In this document: positions 17,243 to 25,729 of the stretch, one piece after another | Layout: the number at the start of each line of letters is the position of its first letter | Numbering within the stretch: position 1 is the first letter of the stretch | Origin: Mucilaginibacter sp. SMC90 | GTDB taxonomy: Bacteria > Bacteroidota > Bacteroidia > Sphingobacteriales > Sphingobacteriaceae | Length of the DNA: 64,000 nt | Direction: 5' to 3' | Assembly (NCBI RefSeq): GCF_022811725.1 | Contig: NZ_CP094527.1 | Span: 6,758,001-6,822,000 of the forward strand | Translations under genes and position numbers: made by a program | Notes under the pieces: model-generated | What the model was told of the DNA's origin: nothing | The model's input: only the letters and a program-made list of their open reading frames with translations | Database searches by the model: none

Positions 17243-17344
17243 ATAAAATACTAACCTCCTGATTACACCATTCTGAGTATTTAAATCCCCCTGGGGTCTG
17301 AAGGCTCAGCATGCCCCCACATTTAATTATGTAATGAATAGCGA

Positions 17345-17393
17345 AGCATCTTGCTCATCAAAGGTAGCGGACATCTAAAAGCGAAAAGATGCT
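17345..17393. repeat. Short imperfect palindrome in the 17.2-17.4 kb gap
   Basis: AGCATCTT (17345-17352) and AAGATGCT (17386-17393) form an 8-bp inverted repeat with a 33-bp centre. It lies between two convergent genes (stop codons at 17242 and 17448) and may be a decayed interspersed repeat. The rest of this 205-bp gap shows nothing recognisable. Confidence 0.35.
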
Positions 17394-17447
17394 CTTGTCA
17401 TCTACCTCCTTAATGATGAAAATTCCAAAACTGCAATAAGGGCATTT

Positions 17448-18689
17448 TTATATTGTTGCAACAGGTTGAATTGCCACTGCTTCCCTGCGGCGAACAGGCT
17501 TTTTCTTCTTTTTCTTATTGGTACGGTTAAACCACATCATTACGCCGGTTACCGGGAAGATCAGCGATACCAGGGTGATCATAAAAGCTAAAACCTGGGT
17601 TGGCCAGCCATAAATAGAACCTGTGTGGATTGGTTTGATAACCCCTCTGATACGCTGGCCAAGGCTTTTATCAGCATACAAAGCAAAACCGGCAAGTTTG
17701 CCGCTGTATTGATCTATATAATAAGTATCGGTAGCCAGTTCAATCGAACCTTTTTTAAGCACATTAAAAGTATAAACCGCAGCAGTATCGCGCGGATAGC
17801 GGATAGTGTAGTTTTCGGCCTCTGTCACTTTATCACCTAACGCGTTTATAGCGGCTTCAGGAGAAATAGCAGCAACGCCCGGCTGATAAGCCGATAAGGG
17901 AGCCCTGACATCCTCTTTGGCGATATACTTTGAACCAGTAAGAAAAAACAAAGTACTATTGGCCCACTTAAAGGTCATGATCAAACCCGAGGAAGAAATA
18001 ATTATCAGGAATATGGATGTGTAGAAACCGGTAACAATATGCAGGTCATGCGTAAGCCGCTTACCGCTGCCGCCCCATTTTATTTTGACACGTTGTTTCA
18101 TAATGGCCTTTGTTTTAGGCCACCACAGTATCACGCCGGTTATCAATATCACCAGGAAAAATAAGGTTGAAATACTGATCACCCAATCGCCCACGCTGTT
18201 TTTTCCACCTAACAAATAGCGGTGAAACATTTCAACCGAATACAGGAAAGTTTGCCTGCGGTTAAACAGATCAACTACCTGACCAGTATATGGGTTTACA
18301 TAAGCTGTAAGATTTGAACGCTCGGCATCTTTTGATTTAGCATCCTTTTTTATATGGGCCCCGGCATGTTTTTCTGCTTTTGGCTCGGCAGCCTGTTTCT
18401 TTTCCTTTTTTTCGGGCACAATAACTGCAACTTCTACCGTGCGTTCCGGGTCATCATAAACAGTTACCGTTGCCAGCTTTGATTTAGGAATTTGTTTTAA
18501 GACGCCCGCGGTTAAAGCAGATACAGGCAACCTTTTACCCTGGGGTTTTATAAAATAACGCTGATGATTAAGTGTCTGTTGAATTTCCTTTTCAAAAACC
18601 AGCATAGTGCCGGTTAAACATGAGCAAAAAATGATCACTCCTGCCGCAAGGCTTAAGTAGAGGTGAATAGTGCGGAAAAATACTTTCAT
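17448..18689 (-). CDS. PepSY-associated TM-helix (PiuB-like) membrane protein
   Basis: A protein of the PepSY_TM family, often linked to iron/siderophore uptake or flavin-dependent reduction. The start MKVFFRTIHLYLSLAAG at 18689 is chosen because it matches the family and lies downstream of a good promoter; an upstream ATG at 18761 overlaps the -33 element. Four membrane segments are visible (about residues 10-32, 165-190, 215-237, 365-390), with histidines near helix ends such as RTIHLYLS and MFHRYLL that may bind haem. A Lys/Ala-rich insert (about residues 97-130) sits in the first loop. The basic C-terminus has runs of lysine. 413 residues. No siderophore genes are adjacent. Confidence 0.85.
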   Translation of the reverse strand: MKVFFRTIHLYLSLAAGVIIFCSCLTGTMLVFEKEIQQTLNHQRYFIKPQGKRLPVSALTAGVLKQIPKSKLATVTVYDDPERTVEVAVIVPEKKEKKQAAEPKAEKHAGAHIKKDAKSKDAERSNLTAYVNPYTGQVVDLFNRRQTFLYSVEMFHRYLLGGKNSVGDWVISISTLFFLVILITGVILWWPKTKAIMKQRVKIKWGGSGKRLTHDLHIVTGFYTSIFLIIISSSGLIMTFKWANSTLFFLTGSKYIAKEDVRAPLSAYQPGVAAISPEAAINALGDKVTEAENYTIRYPRDTAAVYTFNVLKKGSIELATDTYYIDQYSGKLAGFALYADKSLGQRIRGVIKPIHTGSIYGWPTQVLAFMITLVSLIFPVTGVMMWFNRTNKKKKKKPVRRREAVAIQPVATI

Positions 18690-18731
18690 CGGCGGCTCGC
18701 GAGCGTTATTTAAAATCAGTCTAATTAAATG

Positions 18732-18761
18732 CAAAAATATATAAAGCAAACCTATCCGCAA
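18732..18761 (-). promoter_or_regulatory. Promoter of the PepSY membrane protein gene
   Basis: On the minus strand TTG (18761-18759), 19 bases, then TATTTTTG (18739-18732), a perfect TAnnTTTG. The predicted transcription start lies about 36 nt before the ATG at 18689, which supports that start codon. Confidence 0.6.
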
Positions 18762-18845
18762 GTTTAAATTTATAATTAGCTGTAAAAGCTTTTACAATGT
18801 CGCTATATCCATACTAAGTTGAGTTTGGAATAATAAACCATAATG

Positions 18846-18990
18846 GCATTTCGAACAAACCAGAGGTGGTTTAGGCAGCGGGGTAAGAAGAAATCTTTTA
18901 CTCCCTGCTTTTCGCCCGGCATAGTGTAAAAGATTTTTCTTTCGCGCCAATACTCAGCCAGCCCTCCTTTTCATTATTGGCAATGACTCT
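18846..18990. repeat. Palindromic interspersed element, decayed copy 2
   Basis: This fills much of the 322-bp gene-free stretch 18690-19011. Positions 18926-18955 match 232-261 at 26 of 30 bases. The inner stem AGAAATCTTTTAC (18889-18901) pairs with the GTAAAAGATTT...TCT segment at 18926-18940. The left end GGCATTTCGAA resembles the TGTCATTTCGA end of copy 1, but the outer inverted repeat has decayed. The remainder of the gap holds the PepSY gene promoter. Confidence 0.55.
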
Positions 18991-19011
18991 CTTATTCGGA
19001 TTCACGTTATA

Positions 19012-19437
19012 TTAATAAAGAGCTATTTTATCTGGCCCCGATAATTTAGCTATATGACAATTACATCCTCCGGAAATTTTAAACGAAGCGGTTTTGGTGA
19101 TATTAGTTGTGGCATCGGTGGCGGTAAGTTCCACATCATCCCCCTCGGTTGAAAATTCGCTTTTATTGTTATCAGTGGCAATAACATATAAACCCGGGCC
19201 TATAGATGGCACAATGAGCCCTCCGTTACCTTTGGCAATTATAGTTTCATGGGTCCGCAAATTTATAACTGTTATATTTTTGCCGGGCGTAGGGAACCCG
19301 TCCTTGTTAACAAAATTTACAGTTAGCGAAGCAAAATCGGCAGTACAGGCTTTACTGGGGCAACCTGTTTGCTGGTTATGTTTTTTACAGCCCAAAAAGG
19401 TTATAGCTAAAAGGCAAATGATAAAATATTTAAGCAT
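19012..19437 (-). CDS. Small putative lipoprotein of unknown function
   Basis: An N-terminal signal MLKYFIICLLAITFLGC carries a lipobox-like end with Cys17 as the predicted lipidated residue, followed by KKHNQQ. The rest (about 120 residues) is rich in Thr and short beta-like stretches such as LTVNFVNKDGFPTPGKN, which resembles a small immunoglobulin-like or carboxypeptidase-regulatory-like beta sandwich. Cysteines at about residues 26, 31, 129 and 131 could form disulfides. It is separated from the upstream DUF2314 gene by a strong hairpin, so it is probably transcribed alone. Family not recognised. Confidence 0.6.
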   Translation of the reverse strand: MLKYFIICLLAITFLGCKKHNQQTGCPSKACTADFASLTVNFVNKDGFPTPGKNITVINLRTHETIIAKGNGGLIVPSIGPGLYVIATDNNKSEFSTEGDDVELTATDATTNITKTASFKISGGCNCHIAKLSGPDKIALY

Positions 19438-19486
19438 GGTTATAGGTTTTAATTAATAACCTTTACGACGTTGTTATATAAAACGC

Positions 19487-19516
19487 AACAGCCCCATGTA
19501 AATACATGAGGCTGTT
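19487..19516 (-). terminator. Strong hairpin between two lipoprotein genes
   Basis: AACAGCC / GGCTGTT plus CATGTA / TACATG form a stem of 13 pairs with one C/A mismatch and a two-base loop (19487-19516). Read on the minus strand it is followed by GCGTTTTATA, a short T run. It sits 26 bp after the DUF2314 gene stop codon and probably ends the cocE-like operon. Confidence 0.7.
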
Positions 19517-19541
19517 ATATATCTATGCAAACTTACAATGA

Positions 19542-19982
19542 CTATTTCCGCTTATCTTCTAAATACTCCTCAGAAAATGCGCCGGCTATCAGTTCATCTT
19601 TATCATTATAAATAGCCCAATCCTCCACATCTTTCATATTAACCGAAACGCTGTCACCATTATGGACATTTTTAACATCTATTGCGGAATCGATGAACAT
19701 CCCATTAAACTTATTGGATTTACATTCGAGAATTTGTGACCACATATGTTCATGCGTTGCGCCATCTTTAAAATCTGATTTTATAACAAACCTAAAATCT
19801 TTGGTTTTTTTTGCCAACGCCTCAATAAATTGAGGCATGTATTTTTGAGCAGTATCTTTTAAAGCCAAAAAAGTTGGATCATCCTTTTGCAACATAACAC
19901 CAGGTTCACTTTTCCCTTTTCCATCTTTGCAACCAGCATTAGTTGCTATCAATAACACGAATACATAAACCAAACGCTTCAT
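19542..19982 (-). CDS. DUF2314-like lipoprotein
   Basis: A 146-residue protein with a lipoprotein signal (MKRLVYVFVLLIATNAGC, lipidated Cys18). The mature part resembles DUF2314 (YegJ-like): a helix TAQKYMPQFIEAL, then FRFVIKSDFKDG, the EHMWSQILE block near residue 79, GDSVSVNMKDVEDWAIY near residue 120, and a short charged tail. The role of DUF2314 is unknown. It starts 6 bases after the CocE-like hydrolase gene, so the two form an operon. The hairpin at 19487-19516 follows it. Confidence 0.65.
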   Translation of the reverse strand: MKRLVYVFVLLIATNAGCKDGKGKSEPGVMLQKDDPTFLALKDTAQKYMPQFIEALAKKTKDFRFVIKSDFKDGATHEHMWSQILECKSNKFNGMFIDSAIDVKNVHNGDSVSVNMKDVEDWAIYNDKDELIAGAFSEEYLEDKRK

Positions 19983-19988
19983 ATTGCT

Positions 19989-21857
19989 TTACTCAATAAC
20001 CCTTACCTTCAAATAGCTCGGGTTTGTTTTTGATGTGTAAACTTTATGTGTTGCTTTCTTAAAATCGGTATCCTTAGCCTTCATGATATCCTGAAATTGC
20101 TGTGTATTCCTGTCAATAAGCGGAAACCAGGTGCTTTGTACCTGTACCATTATGCGGTGACCTTTTTTGAAGGTGTGCAATACATCCTGTAATTCAAAAT
20201 TTACGGGGCTTACCTTACCAGGCACAAAAGGCTCGGGTTTATCAAAACCATTACGAAACTTGCCGCGCATGGCCTCGCTGCGCACCATTTGCTGGTAGCC
20301 GCTCAGGTATACGTCTTTACCAGCCCATTTATTATTTTGGGTAGAATCCGGATAAACATCTATCACCTTAACTACCCAGTCGGCATCAGTACCGGTTGTT
20401 GATACCTTAAGGTTAGCCCAGATATTACCGGCAATGGTTACATCATTATCTAAAACATCCGTTTTATAGGTAAGCACATCAGGGCGCTGCGCGGCAAACC
20501 GCTGGTCGGCAGTCATGTACTCGCGTTTCATATCCATATCAATGCTGTTGATGAAAGGCACCGGTTTATTAGGATCGGAGATGAATTCATCAAAAGTATT
20601 GGCAGCCACAGCAGGTGCCGCGAAAGACAACTTTCCGCCCGGTAGGAGGTACAGATTTTTTTCTGTAGATTCTTTTGGAGGCCAGGTATTATAAGTTTTC
20701 CATTGATTAATACCGGTTTCAAAGGTTGATACAGGTTTAAGGTCAAGATCAGTACCCTTTAAATAGTGGCTAAAAAAAGCGAACTCAATTTTTTCGCGAT
20801 AAAACGGACCTGTAGGGCCGCCGAAACCAACATCACCTAAATGATCGCCCTCGCCTCGTGCCCAGCCGCCGTGTACCCACGGGCCCATAGCAAAATATAC
20901 AGGAGTTTTAGGGTTTTCCTTTACCAACGTTTTATAGGTATTGATAGCTCCATAAAGGTCTTCGGCATCATACCAGCCACCGGTTACCAACACCGCTGTT
21001 TTTATATCATGAAGATGATAAAGCACATTACGGTCTTTCCAGTGCTGATCATAATTAGGGTGGTCAAGCATTTCATTCCAGAGGCGGATAGTATCTTTAT
21101 AATACTTAACATTTGAGTTCCTCATAGAGCCCATTTTCAGAAAAAAGTCATAACCATCTTCGGTACCGGGATCAAAGCCTTTGCCCCGGCGCTGGGTTGG
21201 TTTATCATCCTGCCTGTTGGTAAAGCCGGGGTAAAAACCAAAGTTGGCAACCAGCATAAAGGCTCCGTTATGAAAAGCGTCGTCACGGTACAGATCGGCA
21301 ATCGGGGCCTGCGGTGATGCGGCTACCAAAGCCGGGTGGCGGCTTAATAAAGCAGTAGTAGTATAAAAACCCGGATATGAAATGCCCCATACTCCAACCT
21401 TGCCATTGTTGTTTGGAATATTTTTTAACAACCAGTCAATTGTATCATAGGTGTCGGTACCTTCATCAACATCTTTATTGGTTTTATGATCTTCTTTTTC
21501 GGGGGTCATTTCCTCATAAATGCCCTCGCTCATCCAGCGCCCGCGAACATCCTGATAAACAAAAATATAACCATCATGCGCAAATAACGATGACGGGCCA
21601 AGGCTGCCTTTATACAGTTCGGTGCCATATGGCGCAACACTATATGGCGTCCTATCCATCATGAAAGGATATTTTTTTGATTGATCCTTGGGCACATAAA
21701 CTGAAGTAAACAGCTTTTTGCCATCCCGCATCGGGATCTGGTATTCATATTTCTGGTAATTGGCTTTAATATAATCCGCATCAGGCGCTTTGGGCTGTGC
21801 GTAAAGGCCTGATGCGGAAAGCAAGAGGCAAAAAATGAAAAGTAAATTTTTCTTCAT
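19989..21857 (-). CDS. CocE/NonD family secreted hydrolase (X-Pro dipeptidyl-peptidase-like)
   Basis: An alpha/beta hydrolase of the CocE/PepX family, whose members cleave esters, acyl groups of beta-lactam-like compounds or X-Pro dipeptides. A signal peptide MKKNLLFIFCLLLSASGLYA precedes the mature protein. The nucleophile is Ser160 in GVWGISYPGFY. The HGGW segment (about residue 331) and HLGDVGF lie in the cap/catalytic region. The C-terminal half (from about residue 400) is the jelly-roll X-Pro domain, including HRIMVQVQSTWFPL near the end. 622 residues, usual for the family. It is led by its own promoter and followed by a DUF2314 lipoprotein. The substrate is unknown. Confidence 0.88.
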   Translation of the reverse strand: MKKNLLFIFCLLLSASGLYAQPKAPDADYIKANYQKYEYQIPMRDGKKLFTSVYVPKDQSKKYPFMMDRTPYSVAPYGTELYKGSLGPSSLFAHDGYIFVYQDVRGRWMSEGIYEEMTPEKEDHKTNKDVDEGTDTYDTIDWLLKNIPNNNGKVGVWGISYPGFYTTTALLSRHPALVAASPQAPIADLYRDDAFHNGAFMLVANFGFYPGFTNRQDDKPTQRRGKGFDPGTEDGYDFFLKMGSMRNSNVKYYKDTIRLWNEMLDHPNYDQHWKDRNVLYHLHDIKTAVLVTGGWYDAEDLYGAINTYKTLVKENPKTPVYFAMGPWVHGGWARGEGDHLGDVGFGGPTGPFYREKIEFAFFSHYLKGTDLDLKPVSTFETGINQWKTYNTWPPKESTEKNLYLLPGGKLSFAAPAVAANTFDEFISDPNKPVPFINSIDMDMKREYMTADQRFAAQRPDVLTYKTDVLDNDVTIAGNIWANLKVSTTGTDADWVVKVIDVYPDSTQNNKWAGKDVYLSGYQQMVRSEAMRGKFRNGFDKPEPFVPGKVSPVNFELQDVLHTFKKGHRIMVQVQSTWFPLIDRNTQQFQDIMKAKDTDFKKATHKVYTSKTNPSYLKVRVIE

Positions 21858-21876
21858 AAAAATTTTGTCAGTCAGT

Positions 21877-21908
21877 CAAATGTAACCGAATAAAACAAAT
21901 TGAACAAC
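21877..21908 (-). promoter_or_regulatory. Promoter of the CocE-like gene
   Basis: On the minus strand GTTG (21908-21905), 20 bases, then TACATTTG (21884-21877), a perfect TAnnTTTG. The predicted start lies about a dozen bases before the ATG at 21857, leaving a very short leader. The upstream side of the same gap (21909-22010) shows an imperfect CTGCTG/CAGCAG palindrome but nothing else recognisable. Confidence 0.6.
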
Positions 21909-22010
21909 TGCTGATACTGCAATTTAACAGCAGCTTTTTTTAACGGAACAAAAGCCTTCTGTTACAATTAAAACCAACTGCAATAAATGTTTTAATTTAT
22001 CACTTAACGC

Positions 22011-22045
22011 AAAAAAGGCCCGGCTTTATAAGCCGAACCTTTTTA
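22011..22045 (-). terminator. Terminator after pgk
   Basis: The core stem CGGCTT/AAGCCG is extended through two wobble pairs into AAAAAGG/CCTTTTTT. On the minus strand it ends in a run of six T residues. It lies 21 bp past the pgk stop codon. The A-rich left flank makes it plausible in both directions. Confidence 0.8.
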
Positions 22046-22065
22046 AGAATTTGATAATATTACTA

Positions 22066-23256
22066 TTATTCGTTTATTGCTTTTACACCAGGCAGTTCCT
22101 TGCCTTCCATGTACTCAAGCAAAGCACCACCACCGGTTGATACATAGCTTACCTCATCGGTCATGCCAAATTTGGCTACTGCCGCAGCAGAGTCACCACC
22201 GCCAATTAATGAAAAAGCACCATTTTCAGTAGCTTTAGCTACTGCTTCGGCTATAGCTTTGGTACCGCCTAAAAATTTCTCCATTTCAAAAACTCCCATT
22301 GGGCCATTCCATAAAATGGTTTTTGATTCTTCAACTACCTTGCTGAATAAAGCAACTGTTTCAGGACCGATATCTAAGCCCATCCAGTTGTCTTTTATTT
22401 CGCCTGTTTTGGCAATATCAGTGTTAGCATCATTTGAAAATGCATCGGCAATAATGTTATCTAAAGGCAATAACAGGTTTACACCTTTTTCTTTAGCTTT
22501 TTGCCTTAAGCTTAATGCAAGGTCAAGTTTATCCATCTCAACCAGTGAAGTACCAATATTACCACCATCTGCTTTAGCGAAAGTATAAGCCATACCACCG
22601 CCAATGATCAGGTTATCAACTTTTTCAAGTAATTTTTCAATAAGCTCTATTTTATCCGAAACCTTTGAACCACCCATAATAGCAGTAAAAGGCTTAGGTG
22701 CGTTGTTCAGGATCTTTTCGGCATTATTCAATTCGGCAGCCATCAGGTAGCCGAAATATTTAGCGTCGGGGAAAAACTGTGCAATAATAGCGGTAGAAGC
22801 GTGAGCACGGTGAGCTGTGCCGAATGCATCATTTACATAGATATCACCTAATTTTGATAATTTCTCGGCAAAAGCAACATCACCTTTTTCTTCCTCTTTG
22901 TAAAAACGAAGGTTCTCTAATAATAAAACCTCGCCATTACCAAGTGCTTTTGCTTTTTCAACCGCCTGCTCGCCAATACAATCATCAGCAAACTGAACCT
23001 GCTGACCAAGCAGATCAGACAAATGAGATACGATATGCTTTAAAGAATATTTATCAGTAGGACCATCTTTTGGTCTGCCAAGGTGCGACATCAGGATAAC
23101 TTTACCACCATCTTTTAATATTTTTTTAATGGTTGGCAAAGCTGCCGTCATACGGTTATCATCAGTAATATTGTAATTCTCGTCAAGAGGCACGTTAAAA
23201 TCAACCCTGATTAGGGCTTTTTTGCCGGCAAAACTAATTTGATCTATTGTTTTCAT
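22066..23256 (-). CDS. pgk: Phosphoglycerate kinase
   Basis: Pgk interconverts 1,3-bisphosphoglycerate + ADP and 3-phosphoglycerate + ATP in cytosolic glycolysis/gluconeogenesis. The start MKTIDQISFAGKKALIRVDFNVPLD matches the family, so the ATG at 23256 is used and not one 15 codons earlier. Substrate and hinge motifs seen include SHLGRP, LLENLRFYKEE, FGTAHRAHAS and, at the ATP site, WNGPMGVFE and GGGDSAAAV. 396 residues, as expected. It is read alone with a terminator behind it; gap lies about 1.4 kb away on the same strand but as a separate unit. Confidence 0.97.
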   Translation of the reverse strand: MKTIDQISFAGKKALIRVDFNVPLDENYNITDDNRMTAALPTIKKILKDGGKVILMSHLGRPKDGPTDKYSLKHIVSHLSDLLGQQVQFADDCIGEQAVEKAKALGNGEVLLLENLRFYKEEEKGDVAFAEKLSKLGDIYVNDAFGTAHRAHASTAIIAQFFPDAKYFGYLMAAELNNAEKILNNAPKPFTAIMGGSKVSDKIELIEKLLEKVDNLIIGGGMAYTFAKADGGNIGTSLVEMDKLDLALSLRQKAKEKGVNLLLPLDNIIADAFSNDANTDIAKTGEIKDNWMGLDIGPETVALFSKVVEESKTILWNGPMGVFEMEKFLGGTKAIAEAVAKATENGAFSLIGGGDSAAAVAKFGMTDEVSYVSTGGGALLEYMEGKELPGVKAINE

Positions 23257-23357
23257 ATCTATTAAAGGGTCATTTGTTATGAACGGGCGCAAATTGAGCA
23301 TTTTAATTCAAAATACTTAACGAAAAAGGAAAAAAGCTGTTTGAACCCGCCAAAACT

Positions 23358-23792
23358 TCATCTTATTTTAACATACATTACATGATGAGGACCTATGCCG
23401 GGAACCTCAAATTCAGGCGACACGATCTCGAAGCCCAGGCTACTGTAAAAGCGAATGGCTTTTTTACGGGCATTGCACCACAGGTAACCTGCCCCCTGAC
23501 CACGCAGATACACCAAAGCAAAATTAACCAACAGGTTACCGAAACCTTGCCCACGGTATTTTTCGGTTGTTGCCATGCCCCGAAGCTGGTACCCGGTACC
23601 GCTAAATTCACCATAACTTTGCGGGTGAAACGAAGCAATGCAAGCTAAGTTGTCATCAACAAAGTAACCAAGATGAAAATTTCCCTCCACATTATCTGAC
23701 GGGAAACGGCATTCATCAAGGGTGAGCCTCCCTTCGCGCAATACCTCATTGCGCACGTGCAGCAATTCATCAACTGTTATAAACCTGATCAT
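23358..23792 (-). CDS. GNAT family N-acetyltransferase
   Basis: A small acetyltransferase of 144 residues with motif A YRGQGFGNLLVNFAL in the middle and FYSSLGFEIVSPEFE near the end, typical of single-domain GNATs. The ATG at 23792 (MIRFITVDELLHVRN) is preferred; the longer reading frame to 23897 adds 35 residues without GNAT character. The Gly/His end IGPHHVMYVKIR also recurs in this subgroup. The substrate is not evident, and it may be co-transcribed with pgk on neither side. Confidence 0.82.
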   Translation of the reverse strand: MIRFITVDELLHVRNEVLREGRLTLDECRFPSDNVEGNFHLGYFVDDNLACIASFHPQSYGEFSGTGYQLRGMATTEKYRGQGFGNLLVNFALVYLRGQGAGYLWCNARKKAIRFYSSLGFEIVSPEFEVPGIGPHHVMYVKIR

Positions 23793-23986
23793 GCCTGCAA
23801 AATTGGAAAAATTCCCGGAATGGGGAATTTTAATCCCAATCAAATAATAACTCAAGGTTAATGTTTCGTCAAGCCGCCACCCATTTACAACCATCAATTA
23901 AAAAGTTTTGCTTATTACTTAGTGTTAAACAAATCAGGAGTAAGGCACAGTTGTTGCAAAAAGTGAAGAAAAACACTGAGTATAAA

Positions 23987-24616
23987 ATGAAAAAATATTT
24001 AACCTGCCTTATTCTCGCAACCGTACTTTTTAGCTGCAAAAAAACAGATATTGTTTCTGAAGTAATTAAAGGATCAACCGGCACAAACACCGGTACTAAT
24101 ACCGGTACCAACACGGATACAAACATAGGTACATCACCGGCTTCAATAAACCTTGACATTGCCGACCAGATTGTAAATACCAAAGTAAGCAATGACACGC
24201 TCTATTTAAATTATACCGAAACCGCTAATTTGATATTGAATACTGATGATTATCAAAAATCATCGGCAGTACACTTTAAAGAGGATTTTTCCAAATCGGG
24301 ACTGGCTAAATTTGACTTTACTACTATTAATAAGGAGCACCAGGTAGCAACAAATTATCTTGACGATAACCTTAACAACGTAGTCATTAAATCGGCCTCA
24401 ACATTAACTTTAAATGGCAAACAGTTTACCAAACTTGTACTGGAAAGGGTTATTGTATTTTCAAAAGCGTATAAACAGCATGATCTTGCCGTAGAAGCCC
24501 AAAACAATGTTCTAAGCTTAACCAAGGATGTAATTGGCTTTTCTTCATATTATTACACAGGCGGCAAAAACTCAGATACCATATCGGTTACTGCTGCCGT
24601 ACAATACAAAAAATAA
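23987..24616 (+). CDS. Putative lipoprotein with GTNT tandem repeats
   Basis: The N-terminus MKKYLTCLILATVLFSC is a lipoprotein signal with predicted lipidated Cys17. A linker at about residues 31-50 is a tandem Gly-Thr-Asn-Thr repeat (GTNTGTNTGTNTDTN), which in DNA is a run of related 12-bp units containing ACCGGTAC. The remaining ~150 residues are beta-rich with no motif recognised. The ATG at 23987 is chosen since the upstream in-frame region (from 23861) overlaps the divergent GNAT leader and lacks signal-peptide character. 209 residues. It is the only plus-strand gene in this stretch. Function unknown. Confidence 0.65.
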   Translation: MKKYLTCLILATVLFSCKKTDIVSEVIKGSTGTNTGTNTGTNTDTNIGTSPASINLDIADQIVNTKVSNDTLYLNYTETANLILNTDDYQKSSAVHFKEDFSKSGLAKFDFTTINKEHQVATNYLDDNLNNVVIKSASTLTLNGKQFTKLVLERVIVFSKAYKQHDLAVEAQNNVLSLTKDVIGFSSYYYTGGKNSDTISVTAAVQYKK

Positions 24617-24623
24617 TTTTATA

Positions 24624-24643
24624 CAGCCGGCTTAGGCCGGCTG
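24624..24643. terminator. Bidirectional terminator overlapping the end of gap
   Basis: CAGCCGGC / GCCGGCTG make a perfect 8-bp GC-rich stem with the four-base loop TTAG. On the plus strand it is followed by CTTTTTA; on the minus strand by an A/T-rich stretch with six T residues further on. The loop contains the gap stop codon (24632-24634), so the last gap codons are part of the stem. It ends both the plus-strand lipoprotein gene and gap. Confidence 0.8.
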
Positions 24644-25639
24644 CTTTTTAAGTTCAGCAATCTGAACAACCAAATCGGCAAGGCGGCTGCTATAGCCCAT
24701 TTCATTGTCATACCATCCAACAACTTTTACAAGCCCGCCCACTATTGATGTTAGCTGCCCATCAAAAATGCAACTATGCGGATTATCCAATATATCGGTT
24801 GATACAATAGGGTCTTCGGTATATTCCAAAACATTTTTCATTGGCCCGTTAGCAGCTTGCTTAAAAGCCTCGTTAATTTGAGCTATAGTTGGCAGCTTTT
24901 TCAGGCTGCAGGTAAAATCAGTTAATGAACCATTAAGCACCGGTACACGGATCCCGGCTCCCCCCAGGCGGCCTTCCAAATGTGGAAATATAGACGTGAT
25001 AGCTTTAGCAGCACCCGTTGTAGTTGGTATGATGGAAGCAGATGCGGCCCTCGCCCTTCTAAGGTCCTTGTGAGGAGCATCATGCAGGTTCTGATCGCCG
25101 GTCATAGAGTGTACTGTGGTAATGTAGCCATCAATAATGCCCCAGTTTTCATCAAGTATCTTTACCATAGCGGCAACATTATTAGTTGTACACGAAGCAT
25201 TTGACAGCACCGGCGATTGCAGATCTACCTGACCATCGTTTACGGCAAGTACTACGGTTGGTACAGTTTTATCGGTTGATGGTGCCGATATGATCACCTG
25301 TCGCGCCCCGGCAGTTAAATGAGCTTCAGCACCTTCCTTCGAGGTAAACTTTCCGGTAGATTCAATGGTGATGTCAATATCCAGTGCTTTCCAGGGCAGT
25401 TTAAGCGGGTCGCGCTCGGCAAATACCTGAATGCGGTTACCGTTTATAATAAGGCCGTTATCATCAAAACTAACTGAGCCCTTAAAGCCCCTGTGAACAG
25501 AATCGTACTTGAATAAATGAGCAAGAGTTTGCGTGTCGGTAAGGTCATTTATGGCTACCACCTGTATTTCGGGGTGCGATAAAATGTTCCTCAAAAATAT
25601 ACGGCCAATGCGGCCAAAACCGTTTATTGCTATCTTCAT
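24632..25639 (-). CDS. gap: Glyceraldehyde-3-phosphate dehydrogenase, type I
   Basis: GapA oxidises and phosphorylates glyceraldehyde-3-phosphate with NAD+. The NAD-binding INGFGRIGR is at residues 4-12, with an Asp at position 32 consistent with NAD preference. The catalytic SNASCTTN places the nucleophile at Cys150, with His177 in the TTVHSMT block and the RRARAAS phosphate site after it. The C-terminus WYDNEMGYSSRLADLV is canonical. 335 residues. Its stop codon sits in the loop of a bidirectional terminator. Confidence 0.97.
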   Translation of the reverse strand: MKIAINGFGRIGRIFLRNILSHPEIQVVAINDLTDTQTLAHLFKYDSVHRGFKGSVSFDDNGLIINGNRIQVFAERDPLKLPWKALDIDITIESTGKFTSKEGAEAHLTAGARQVIISAPSTDKTVPTVVLAVNDGQVDLQSPVLSNASCTTNNVAAMVKILDENWGIIDGYITTVHSMTGDQNLHDAPHKDLRRARAASASIIPTTTGAAKAITSIFPHLEGRLGGAGIRVPVLNGSLTDFTCSLKKLPTIAQINEAFKQAANGPMKNVLEYTEDPIVSTDILDNPHSCIFDGQLTSIVGGLVKVVGWYDNEMGYSSRLADLVVQIAELKKQPA

Positions 25640-25659
25640 TGCATGCTGAAATAAAGCAT

Positions 25660-25667
25660 CAAAGTTA
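25660..25667 (-). promoter_or_regulatory. Possible -7 element of the gap promoter
   Basis: TAACTTTG on the minus strand is a perfect TAnnTTTG 21 bp before the gap start. No TTG lies at the right distance upstream for a -33 element, so this is only half of a promoter. Confidence 0.3.
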
Positions 25668-25729
25668 ATGAAGATGGGTGGTTATTTTGTTTATTTATGG
25701 TATTACTACCTGCGGGTTACAATTGCTTA

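Noticed and set aside
17281..17320. Another copy of the GC-rich repeat seen in murD
   Set aside because: It shares only CCCCCT and GAAGG fragments, too short to claim homology.
21909..21942. Terminator on the plus strand (CTGCTG/CAGCAG followed by seven T residues)
   Set aside because: There is no plus-strand gene upstream to terminate, and the loop is long. It may be a palindrome without function.
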